Below, in pieces: positions 37,223 through 44,309 of a stretch of DNA of 64,000 bases. This DNA comes from Arthrobacter globiformis (GTDB taxonomy: Bacteria; Actinomycetota; Actinomycetes; Actinomycetales; Micrococcaceae), in the NCBI RefSeq assembly GCF_030818015.1, contig NZ_JAUSZX010000003.1, forward strand, positions 1 through 64,000, read 5' to 3'. Both the position numbers and the translations under genes were made by a program. Within the stretch, counting starts at the first letter, position 1; each line of letters begins with the position of its first letter. Below the pieces are notes generated by a model that was given only the letters and a program-made list of their open reading frames with translations, did not search any database and was not told the DNA's origin.

Positions 37223-37239
37223 CCTGCATCTGATGCAAT
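37223..37239. promoter_or_regulatory. Second operator of the same design
   Basis: CCTGCATCTGATGCAAT keeps the CCTGCAT-N3-ATGCA core and 7-3-7 layout, 96 bases from the first site. Confidence 0.5.
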
Positions 37240-37286
37240 TGCGCAACTTCGTTCCTTTGTCTGCCCCTACGGCTACACTGAATTAA

Positions 37287-37302
37287 TCGAACATATATTC
37301 GA
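37287..37302. promoter_or_regulatory. SOS box (LexA site) upstream of umuD-like gene
   Basis: TCGAACATATATTCGA matches the actinobacterial/Gram-positive LexA pattern TCGAAC-N4-GTTCGA with one mismatch. It lies 14 bases before the UmuD-like start, placed to repress the umuDC pair until DNA damage. Confidence 0.75.
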
Positions 37303-37315
37303 ATAAAGGTGTGTT

Positions 37316-37747
37316 GTGGGCGTTATTGTCGGTCCCCGTGTGATAGATGCGGGCGCCTCGTTGTTGTCGGTTCTGGTCTCGCCGGTGCCGGTCGCGGCCG
37401 GTTACCCGTCACCGGCCCAGGACTACTTTGACGGCCGCATCGATTTGAATGCGCACCTGATCAAGGACATCACCAGCACCTATGTGGTGCGGGTGACCGG
37501 GGACTCGATGGAAGGCGCCGGGATCAGCGACGGGGACGAACTGATCGTGAACCGGGCCCTGGAACCGCAGGACGGCTCGGTCGTGGTCGCGGTCCTGGAC
37601 GGGGAGCTGACCATCAAGCGTTTGCGGATCACTCCAGCCGGGGTGGTGCTGCAGGCGGAGAATCCGGCGTACCCGGACATCCAGGTCCCGGCGTTGTCGG
37701 ACCTGACGGTGTGGGGCGTGGCGACGAGGTGCCTGCACCATGTCTGA
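37316..37747 (+). CDS. umuD: UmuD-like S24 peptidase (Pol V accessory)
   Basis: A 143-residue protein of the LexA/UmuD peptidase fold, close in length to E. coli UmuD. The catalytic Ser is in GDSMEGAG near residue 62 and the Lys in LTIKRL near residue 99. It starts with a GTG preceded by AAAGG. After self-cleavage it should form part of the error-prone polymerase with the UmuC protein encoded 20 bases downstream. An SOS box stands just upstream. Confidence 0.93.
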   Translation: MGVIVGPRVIDAGASLLSVLVSPVPVAAGYPSPAQDYFDGRIDLNAHLIKDITSTYVVRVTGDSMEGAGISDGDELIVNRALEPQDGSVVVAVLDGELTIKRLRITPAGVVLQAENPAYPDIQVPALSDLTVWGVATRCLHHV

Positions 37748-37767
37748 AAGCATGTCTGAGGAATGCC

Positions 37768-39066
37768 ATGTCTAGGCCCGCGGTGATGCGGCGGATGCCG
37801 CAGATCGCGCACGTGGATGTGAACTGCTTCTATGCCTCGGCCGAGCGGGCGTTCGACCCGTCCCTGGAGGGCAAGCCGGTCATCGTCCTGTCCAACAACG
37901 ACGGCTGCGCGGTGACCCGCTCCCCCGAAGCCAAAGCCCTGGGCATCCCGATGGGTGAGCCGTGGTTCAAACTCGCCCCGCGGGCCAAGGAGTGGGGACT
38001 GGTGGCGCTGTCGAGCAACTACGAACTCTACGGGGACATCAGCGCCCGGGTGATGGAGCTGCTGGGCCGGTACTCGGCCTGGCTTGAGGTCTACAGCATC
38101 GACGAGGCCTTCCTCGGAGTCAAAGGCTCCCCGGCGGAGCTGCTGGCCCTGGGCCGGGCCATGAAGGCCGCGGTCCGCCGGCATGTCGGCGTGCCGGTCT
38201 GCGTCGGGATCGCCCCCACGAAGACTCTGGCGAAGCTGTGCAACAAGTGGGCGAAACACAACCCGGCCTTCGACGGCGTGTGCCACTGGGACTCCGTCCC
38301 CGCCCCCGTGCGTCAGGCGCTGCTGGGGCGGTTGTCCGTGGAGGAGATCTGGGGCGTCGCCGGACGGCTGACCAAACGCCTGAACGCCATCGGCATCCAC
38401 ACGATCCTGGACCTCACCGCCGCGGATCCGGTCGCGATCCGGGACAAGTTCTCCGTGGTCATGATGCGCACCGTCCTGGAACTGCAGGGCACACCCTGCA
38501 TCCCGATGGAGGAAGAACGCATCGGCCGGGACCAGCTGATCTTCTCCCGATCCTTCGCCACACCCGTCACCACCCGGGCCGGGCTCCGGCAGGTCCTCTC
38601 CGTCTACGGCCAGCAGGCCAGCGCACGGCTGGGAAAACACGGGCTGCAGACCAAGGTCCTCACCGCGTTCGCCGGGACCTCCCACTACAACCAGCACCAG
38701 GCCTCCTACCCGTCCGTGTGCGTGGCACTGCCGATGCCGACCGCGGACCCGGTCCTGCTCACCCGGGCCGCGCACGCGTTGCTGCCCGCCATCGAGGAAG
38801 GCCTCAAATACGCCCGTGCCGGGATCATGGTCACCGACCTGCGCCCCACCGGCAACCAATCCCCGCTCGAGCCTTTCGAAAACCCGCACGAGGAACGCCA
38901 CATCGGAACACTTCTGGAAGACGTGACCCGCCGCTACGGGCGCGGCTCCATCGGCCTGGGCCACGCCGGCATCAAAACAGGCCTGGACTGGTCCATGAAA
39001 CGCGACATGCTCTCCCCCCGCTACACCACCCACTGGGACGAACTCCCCCTCGTCAAAGCCGCCTAA
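37768..39066 (+). CDS. umuC: Y-family DNA polymerase, UmuC type
   Basis: A 432-residue Y-family polymerase. Active-site acids are present: HVDVNCFYASAE near the N-terminus and YSIDEAFLGV. A C-terminal UmuC-type extension follows the little-finger region. It carries out translesion synthesis. I chose the ATG at 37768 because GAGGA lies six bases upstream; the longer frame overlaps umuD. It is in an SOS-controlled operon with the UmuD-like gene, and mobile elements commonly carry such pairs. Confidence 0.94.
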   Translation: MSRPAVMRRMPQIAHVDVNCFYASAERAFDPSLEGKPVIVLSNNDGCAVTRSPEAKALGIPMGEPWFKLAPRAKEWGLVALSSNYELYGDISARVMELLGRYSAWLEVYSIDEAFLGVKGSPAELLALGRAMKAAVRRHVGVPVCVGIAPTKTLAKLCNKWAKHNPAFDGVCHWDSVPAPVRQALLGRLSVEEIWGVAGRLTKRLNAIGIHTILDLTAADPVAIRDKFSVVMMRTVLELQGTPCIPMEEERIGRDQLIFSRSFATPVTTRAGLRQVLSVYGQQASARLGKHGLQTKVLTAFAGTSHYNQHQASYPSVCVALPMPTADPVLLTRAAHALLPAIEEGLKYARAGIMVTDLRPTGNQSPLEPFENPHEERHIGTLLEDVTRRYGRGSIGLGHAGIKTGLDWSMKRDMLSPRYTTHWDELPLVKAA

Positions 39067-39108
39067 CCACAAAGCCACCCGCACGACCGCAGCACGAAAG
39101 AAAGCCCC

Positions 39109-39426
39109 ATGACCATTACTCCCGAAGCCGCCACACGTACCCACGATGTCCACGTCCGGACCGACCCGGCCGGCAAACCCCTCGCCGTCCGGCACGACGG
39201 ACGGATCTGGATTGTCGATCCCGCCACGGATACCCAGCACTGGTTCACCCGGGACGCCTGGTGGGACACCAGACGCACGGCACCGGTAGGCATCGGGAAT
39301 CTGGTGGATATCGAATACTGGCGCGTCCAGGTCAGCCTGGGCTCGAACTCGGCGCTGCGGACCTTCACGCTGCGCCGGGAACCTCTCTCCACCGACTGGC
39401 TTCTTGAGTCCATCACTGACAACTGA
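39109..39426 (+). CDS. Small protein downstream of umuC (DUF6504-like, tentative)
   Basis: A 105-residue soluble protein with GKPLAVRHDGRIW, many Trp residues and ending TDWLLESITDN. The composition and the placement directly after a Y-family polymerase match a family of small actinobacterial proteins often found in SOS mutagenesis loci; I give the family name tentatively. GAAAGAAAG precedes the ATG. It is likely cotranscribed with umuDC, 42 bases downstream. Confidence 0.65.
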   Translation: MTITPEAATRTHDVHVRTDPAGKPLAVRHDGRIWIVDPATDTQHWFTRDAWWDTRRTAPVGIGNLVDIEYWRVQVSLGSNSALRTFTLRREPLSTDWLLESITDN

Positions 39427-39566
39427 GGCAGCCCATAAGCCAGATGCCCGCGGGTAATGTCTCCCGAGATCTGATGTTTGAACCCACAAGGGGATGGGTA
39501 CATTCGCTGGATCGAGGAATTCGCCGTGTAGCTGCTTGCGGTTAGCCGTGCAACTAGGATTATCCG

Positions 39567-39713
39567 GTGGAAATCACAGGAACGATTCAGATGCCGGACC
39601 GCAACACCGATCACATCTCCGCCCAGGGCGACACTTACGAAGATGCTAAGGCCACGCTGGAGGCTGCACTGCCTGAGGGAATGAAACTGATCGTTATCCG
39701 AAGTGACAGGTGA
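39567..39713 (+). CDS. Very small soluble protein, leaderless start
   Basis: A 48-residue GTG-started frame (EITGTIQMPDRNTDHISAQ...) with an alternating beta-helix-beta pattern (YEDAKATLEAALPEG, MKLIVIRSDR) that looks like a real small fold. TAGGAT ends exactly seven bases upstream of the GTG, the leaderless spacing. No family known. Confidence 0.6.
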   Translation: MEITGTIQMPDRNTDHISAQGDTYEDAKATLEAALPEGMKLIVIRSDR

Positions 39714-39746
39714 GCGGCAGCATTGGCACGAGCTTCCGCCTGGTTA

Positions 39747-39812
39747 TGCCCATTGTGGACAGGTGGAGCCCCCTGGAATAGCTCAAAGCTGTCCACATTG
39801 GGTGTAACCCGT
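39747..39812. repeat. 66-nt structured repeat, copy B
   Basis: This copy matches 32568-32633. TGTGGACAG near its start pairs perfectly with CTGTCCACA near its end, and one mismatch is tolerated when the stem is extended to 14 bases. It lies 33 bases after the 48-residue gene. Confidence 0.65.
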
Positions 39813-40039
39813 CGCCCAATGCCTTGTCCTGGGTTCGGCGGCGCGCCCGGGCGTTGACGGCACGCCGTGACTTTTCTGTGGACGGCCGCCGCCCGCGCAT
39901 CTACAGCGAGCAGCTGCGGCGGCGTGGCCTCTGTGAGGATCCTGTGCACGGCCGGATCCGGGGCTTAGAGACCCTCCCCCGCTTGTCAGACCCGTACTCC
40001 TACGATGGTTCTCCCCACGGAGCGGAAGACAGGAGAACC

Positions 40040-40162
40040 ATGGACGAACAACCGCCACCGCGAGCCAGCAGCTGGCAGATCGCCGGCGTATGGATCTCCG
40101 CCGCCGCCCTGCTGATCGCCGCCGCCAGGGCAGCCATCGATCTATGGCTACTGCTCAGGTGA
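40040..40162 (+). CDS. Very small single-pass membrane protein
   Basis: A 40-residue frame (MDEQPPPRASSWQIAGVWIS...) with a Pro-rich head and one membrane segment ending in LLLR. AGGAG is six bases before the ATG and a strong hairpin follows the stop. Function unknown. Confidence 0.55.
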   Translation: MDEQPPPRASSWQIAGVWISAAALLIAAARAAIDLWLLLR

Positions 40163-40173
40163 GGGCCCGGGCT

Positions 40174-40199
40174 GCCCGCCCCCTGCAAAGGGGGCGGGC
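40174..40199. terminator. GC-rich hairpin between convergent genes
   Basis: GCCCGCCCCCT (40174-40184) pairs perfectly with AGGGGGCGGGC (40189-40199) around a GCAA tetraloop. It lacks a T-tract but separates the convergent small membrane gene and the KfrA-like gene. Confidence 0.65.
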
Positions 40200-40217
40200 G
40201 AAACGTGCTGCTGCCGA

Positions 40218-41303
40218 CTACGGGGTCGCGTCTTGTCCTTCTCCTGCTGTTGGCTGGCGGGGGGTTCGGCGTTCCGTGGTCGATGCCTGACGGGCCTGGG
40301 CTACTTCATGGCGCAGTTGGTCGATTTGGCGGCCGTAGGTGTCGTGGAGGTCCTTCACGCGCTGCTCTCCATGGGCGCGTTCGAGCTCCACGTTTGCCTT
40401 GGCGGCCTCGCGCTCGGCGGTCAGCGTTGCCAGGTTCCCGCGCAGGTCGGCTGCCACCTCACGGGCGCGGTCCAGGTCGGCTCGGGCATTGGCCAGCTGG
40501 CCCTGCATCTCCTCGATCGTCGCTTCGCCGCGATCGCCACGCTCCGCCTCTGCTTGGGCGCGGCTCTCGGCCGCGCCGGCACGCCGTTCTGCTTCGGCCC
40601 GGGCTTGCTCCTCAGCTTCGGCCCGTTTCACCACGGCATCATGCTCCTGTTGGAGCTGCCTCAGCTGCGCCTGTGCGGACTCAATGCCGGCCCGCAGCTC
40701 CGCAGCTTCGGCCTGGGCCTGCTCTCGGTCGGCCGCGGCAGCGGCCTGAACCTGGGAGAGCTCTGAGGCAAGCTGCTCATGGCTCTGGCGTGTGGTCTCC
40801 AGCTCGGCTTGGAGGACGGCCACGTTCTCGGCTAGTTCTTCGCTCTTCCGTGTTTCTTCCTCGGCCGCGGCATCCGCCTCGTCCCTTTCGGCCTCGGCTC
40901 GGCGCTGAGCCTGTTCTGCACGGGTGGCCCGCGCATTCGCGCCAGCGACTTGCTCGGCGGCCTCGCTTGCCACCGACTCGATCTGCGCCTCTGTGGCCTC
41001 GGGGTCACCAACCGTGCGCAGTTCGTCGACGAGCGCCGTCAGCTGCTGCCCGAGGTGCTCGATCATGCCGGTCACCTGCCCAGTGATCTCGCTTGCCCTC
41101 TGGCGTGCGGCATCCACCGGGCGGGCCTCCGCGGCGTGCATGGTGTCGGTGAGTCTCTGTCGTGCCCGCCAGGCTGCGGCCCGGTTATGGGAGGGGTCGT
41201 CGCAGTATTCCGGAGGCCGGCCGGTGCCGCCCTCGGACGCCATGGCGGGACGCTGGCACCCCGGGTACCGACAGGTGCGCTCTTCGACGATGTTCTCACT
41301 CAT
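40218..41303 (-). CDS. KfrA-like coiled-coil DNA-binding protein
   Basis: A 361-residue protein. The N-terminus has a Cys/His cluster (CRYPGCQRP, YCDDPSHNRAAAWRARQRL) resembling a zinc-binding or HTH-like head; residues 95-330 form a long Ala/Glu/Arg/Gln coiled coil. The architecture recalls KfrA of broad-host plasmids, an autorepressor with a long coiled-coil tail involved in partition. Three 12-bp iterons lie directly upstream (41337-41386), as expected of an autoregulated gene. It is the clearest plasmid-type maintenance gene in the window. Confidence 0.8.
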   Translation of the reverse strand: MSENIVEERTCRYPGCQRPAMASEGGTGRPPEYCDDPSHNRAAAWRARQRLTDTMHAAEARPVDAARQRASEITGQVTGMIEHLGQQLTALVDELRTVGDPEATEAQIESVASEAAEQVAGANARATRAEQAQRRAEAERDEADAAAEEETRKSEELAENVAVLQAELETTRQSHEQLASELSQVQAAAAADREQAQAEAAELRAGIESAQAQLRQLQQEHDAVVKRAEAEEQARAEAERRAGAAESRAQAEAERGDRGEATIEEMQGQLANARADLDRAREVAADLRGNLATLTAEREAAKANVELERAHGEQRVKDLHDTYGRQIDQLRHEVAQARQASTTERRTPRQPTAGEGQDATP

Positions 41304-41336
41304 GCGTTCACTCTATCGTCTTTCGTCCGCCAACGG

Positions 41337-41386
41337 AATACGAAAACGAAACGTAACGAAATACGAAAACGCTAAATACGAAAATG
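41337..41386. repeat. Three 12-bp iterons upstream of the KfrA-like gene
   Basis: AATACGAAAACG occurs at 41337-41348 and 41360-41371, and AATACGAAAATG at 41375-41386. This AT-rich cluster in a GC-rich background ends 34 bases from the gene start, placed as an autoregulatory or centromere-like site. Confidence 0.7.
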
Positions 41387-41589
41387 CTGGAGCAAGCGAG
41401 CCTCTGTGGTGGGCTGGAAAGCCCTCCGGAACCGGTCATTCCACCGGGGAGCCAAGTCCGTCGGGTACCGGACCGGTGCCGGGGGGCAGATCGCCGACCT
41501 CACCGGTGCCGCGCCGGCGACCGGCGGCTACCACGTCGGCCTCGCGCGCACACAGGCCATCCCGAGCCGAAAGCCACTTCCACCGAGAC

Positions 41590-42318
41590 TCAGGCAAGCT
41601 GAGGCAGCGTGTTCCGCCAGTGGTCCCTCCAATTGCCGTAGAGCTCGTCCGCCAGCGTCTCCATCGAGCGTTTCGACATTCGGTCGTGCCGGCTGTCACG
41701 GCCGCCATCATTGTGCCCCGAGCGGCAGACGGTTGGCTTCTTGTTCTCCACTCCGCGCTGTTTCGGCACCGTGGCGGTACGGGTCTGCCTGGGTCGCGGT
41801 TCGTACAGATTCAACAGATCCAGAAGCGCGCCCACGTACTTGAAATCATGTAGGTCGTGCCGGAGCTTTGTGAGGTCCAGGCGGCGGCGTTCGGCCTGAT
41901 AACCCGCCGCCATCCGGCGAAGCCCCGGGAAACCGCTGTATCGCAATGCTTCGATGGCTTCAGCCCAATCGGTCAGCATCTCCAGCCGGTCCATCTCCCG
42001 GTTTGCGGAACTGCCTGCTGTGCCGTACACGTGAGCAAGTCCGCTCCATGTATCGATGAGGACACGGCGGGCATCTCCCTCCGGAAACCGTGCGTACGAC
42101 GACCGGGCAAGATTCATAATGTCGTGGACCAGGGAAGCCGGAAGGATATCGGCCACAAGGTGCCCGGACTCCAGGTAGTTCTGGACTTCGCCGGCCACTG
42201 CGCCGAAGGACCACATCGACGTTGTCGCGACCGTGGATGCACGCCCATTGAGGGCTGAGCTCCTGAGGAAATTCTGGTGCGCCCACTGACTGCAGGACTG
42301 TGAGAGCTGATCTTTCAT
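41590..42318 (-). CDS. Protein of unknown function
   Basis: A 242-residue, mostly helical soluble protein (MKDQLSQSCSQWAHQNF at the start). It contains a Tyr/Arg-rich middle (ARRVLIDTWSGLAHVYG) and a basic C-terminal third. The ATG at 42318 has AAGGAAG six bases upstream, and the upstream frame is not supported. A perfect 15-bp terminator separates it from the next operon. No family recognised. The 200 bases beyond its stop hold nothing recognisable. Confidence 0.7.
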   Translation of the reverse strand: MKDQLSQSCSQWAHQNFLRSSALNGRASTVATTSMWSFGAVAGEVQNYLESGHLVADILPASLVHDIMNLARSSYARFPEGDARRVLIDTWSGLAHVYGTAGSSANREMDRLEMLTDWAEAIEALRYSGFPGLRRMAAGYQAERRRLDLTKLRHDLHDFKYVGALLDLLNLYEPRPRQTRTATVPKQRGVENKKPTVCRSGHNDGGRDSRHDRMSKRSMETLADELYGNWRDHWRNTLPQLA

Positions 42319-42385
42319 GGTTCTTCCTTTCTGGAAATATCGACAATGGATGCAGGCTTCCAACCGGTAGATGGGCCCAAAGCAA

Positions 42386-42423
42386 GAAGACCCCCGCACG
42401 CCCTTTGCCGTGCGGGGGTCTTC
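42386..42423. terminator. Perfect 15-bp hairpin terminator
   Basis: GAAGACCCCCGCACG (42386-42400) pairs with CGTGCGGGGGTCTTC (42409-42423) over an 8-base loop. T-rich sequence follows on both sides. It ends the transcript of the lipoprotein gene at 42654-43334. Confidence 0.85.
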
Positions 42424-42653
42424 CTTTGCCTTAATTTTCGCTATGTAGCGTTACACATTCAAACTTTCCGTACACCCTGCTCAGGGAGATGTAAACGCAA
42501 CTTCCGTTTCGCATGCACCCGTCTGCAAGGGCTGGGCCTACCAGCGCTTAGGAAAATGAACCTCGGGCTTCTGTGACAGCATCAAATGGTTGTTCCCGTT
42601 GCAGCAGCTTCATTGGAGTTCCGTTTCATGCGCAAGCTATGGACGCGTTGTTG

Positions 42654-43334
42654 CTACCCCGGGATCTGCACCCGCGCGGCTTCCTGCATCAACGGGTCAG
42701 AAATCATGACGGTCACCGGTCCGGGTGCCACGTCGAAGGCGATGAAGCCGCGGGACTTGTCACCGGGCAGGATTTTTCCGGACCCGAGCTGGTCGTCCAC
42801 AAACAGGTTCTGGTCGGCCTTGCGGCCATTGGCATCCTTGGCCGAGAAATAGAACGGATTGGAGCTGGTCTCCCCCGACGAGGTCTCCCAGAGCACGTCC
42901 AGGAGCAGGTACGAACCGTTCTTGGCAGGCGTTGAGAACTGCGTATTCACAGATGTCTTACGGACGGCCGAGAGGATCGTGATCCTGGCGACGTCGCCGT
43001 TGCCCAGATCCATAATGAAGGGCTTGCCCACGGTGGGAGCGGCGGGTGCCTTGGGCGCCTCTGCGGCGGGCGCGGGGTTGGCAGCTGCTGCCTCTGCGGG
43101 CTGAGACTTGGCGGACTCTATTGGGGCTGCTACGGCCGGAGATGACGAGCTGGAGGCCACAGGCGCCGGCGCGTCAGTGGCTGACTTGCCTCCACCGCCG
43201 CAGGAGCCAAGAACGATGCTCAGCAGGACAAGCCCTGTAGGAATCACGAAGCGCTTCTTCCTGTAGTAGGGGCGCTTGGCGGCAACGGGGACTGCCGGGG
43301 CGGGCGGGATGGGTCCGAAACTCTGGTGTGTCAT
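42654..43334 (-). CDS. DUF4352-domain envelope protein (probable lipoprotein)
   Basis: A 226-residue protein. After a Pro-rich cytosolic head and basic YYRKKR comes a hydrophobic stretch ending LGSCGGGG, a possible lipobox. A Ser/Pro/Ala-rich linker follows, then a beta-sandwich domain of the DUF4352 type (GSYLLLDVLWETSSGE, LFVDDQLGSGKILPG, GFIAFDV). These domains are exported immunoglobulin-like modules with unknown ligands. It follows the coiled-coil membrane protein gene by 55 bases on the same strand, so they are likely cotranscribed. Confidence 0.85.
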   Translation of the reverse strand: MTHQSFGPIPPAPAVPVAAKRPYYRKKRFVIPTGLVLLSIVLGSCGGGGKSATDAPAPVASSSSSPAVAAPIESAKSQPAEAAAANPAPAAEAPKAPAAPTVGKPFIMDLGNGDVARITILSAVRKTSVNTQFSTPAKNGSYLLLDVLWETSSGETSSNPFYFSAKDANGRKADQNLFVDDQLGSGKILPGDKSRGFIAFDVAPGPVTVMISDPLMQEAARVQIPG

Positions 43335-43389
43335 GGGATGCCTTTCATAGGTGATGGATCAAAAGAATGGGGAGGCCGGGCAAGCGGCG

Positions 43390-44067
43390 TTACTGCCTGT
43401 TCCAGGTGCCGCACCGGCTGGACTTGAAGTCCTGGCCGGCGGAGAGAGCCACCGAGGGGCGACCCCCGCCCGGGAGGTCGTTTTCCATGATGTTGCCGCC
43501 GTTGCTGCCGGTCTCGTAGATGCCCCAGTAGCAGCTGGATCCGACGTCGGCTGTGGCCCGGTAGGTTCCGGCACCGATGTCCTTGCCCACCGTCCACGTT
43601 CCGTCGGACACCGTGTTGGCGGCTTTCTGCTTTTCCGCGGCGGTGACGGCTTCTTCGCGTTTCTTGACGGCTGCCTCGGCGGACTTCACGGCAGCCTCTG
43701 CCTTCCCGACTTCGGTCTCGCGGGCCTGGACCTTCGCTTCCTTGTCGGCGATGCCACCCTGAAGGGTCTCGTAGTCAGATTTGAGCGAGTCGTAATCGGA
43801 CCGGAGCGAGTCCCGCTCTGATTCGGCACCCGCCTTGGCGTCAGCCACCGCCCGGTACACCTCGCTGGACGTGGGATCGGGAAGCGTCGTCCCAAAGGCC
43901 GTTCCGCCAGCCAACAGGACGCCGGCCACGAGCACACCCAGGACCCGCTTCCCGCGGCGCCGACTGCGGGGCACTGCGTTCGCTCCGGCCGGCTCAGCCT
44001 CCGGAGCCGGGACTGTTCCGCCGTGATGCGTGCCGCGTGCCGCCGGCCTGCTGTTTTCGGTCTTCAT
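43390..44067 (-). CDS. Membrane-anchored coiled-coil protein with C-terminal beta domain
   Basis: A 225-residue protein starting at 44067 with GGGGAGA upstream. A polar head of about 35 residues is followed by a membrane anchor (VLGVLVAGVLLAGG), then a coiled coil through residues 70-150 (DSLRSDYDSLKSDYETLQGG). The end is a small domain with WTVGKDIGAGTYRATA and two cysteines (SSCYWGIYETG and SRCGTW) likely disulfide-linked outside the cell. This layout is common in actinobacterial surface proteins. It leads the two-gene operon with the DUF4352 protein. Confidence 0.83.
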   Translation of the reverse strand: MKTENSRPAARGTHHGGTVPAPEAEPAGANAVPRSRRRGKRVLGVLVAGVLLAGGTAFGTTLPDPTSSEVYRAVADAKAGAESERDSLRSDYDSLKSDYETLQGGIADKEAKVQARETEVGKAEAAVKSAEAAVKKREEAVTAAEKQKAANTVSDGTWTVGKDIGAGTYRATADVGSSCYWGIYETGSNGGNIMENDLPGGGRPSVALSAGQDFKSSRCGTWNRQ

Positions 44068-44221
44068 GGTTTCTCCCCAAAATCTCATCGAAGTAGGACT
44101 GGCGGCGGGATACCGATCCCCCAATGCGTGGTTCCCCGCCGCCGCCACAGCTCCGAAAGGGTTCCTTCCTGGCTGCAGAAATGAATTTAGGGCGGACAGA
44201 CGTTCAGGCAAGCTGCGAAGT

Positions 44222-44241
44222 CTGATAACCCCCCTTATCAG
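44222..44241. promoter_or_regulatory. Palindromic operator candidate upstream of the restriction operon
   Basis: CTGATAA (44222-44228) and TTATCAG (44235-44241) form a perfect inverted repeat around CCCCCC. It lies 69 bases before the first gene of the type I operon, whose product starts with a helix-turn-helix. The site also sits in the divergent promoter of the surface-protein genes. Confidence 0.5.
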
Positions 44242-44309
44242 CTGTTGGACGGCAAATTCTGGGCACCCCACTAAGCTGGGCAAACGACCACGACCGATTG
44301 GGGGCAGGC

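Noticed and set aside
37480..39489. 669-codon antisense frame over umuDC
   Set aside because: Low-complexity Gly/Val/Asp/His composition and overlap with well-supported genes mark it as a shadow.
25000..44000. Complete plasmid backbone
   Set aside because: No replication initiator, ParA or conjugation apparatus was found, so only mobilizable-element features are claimed.
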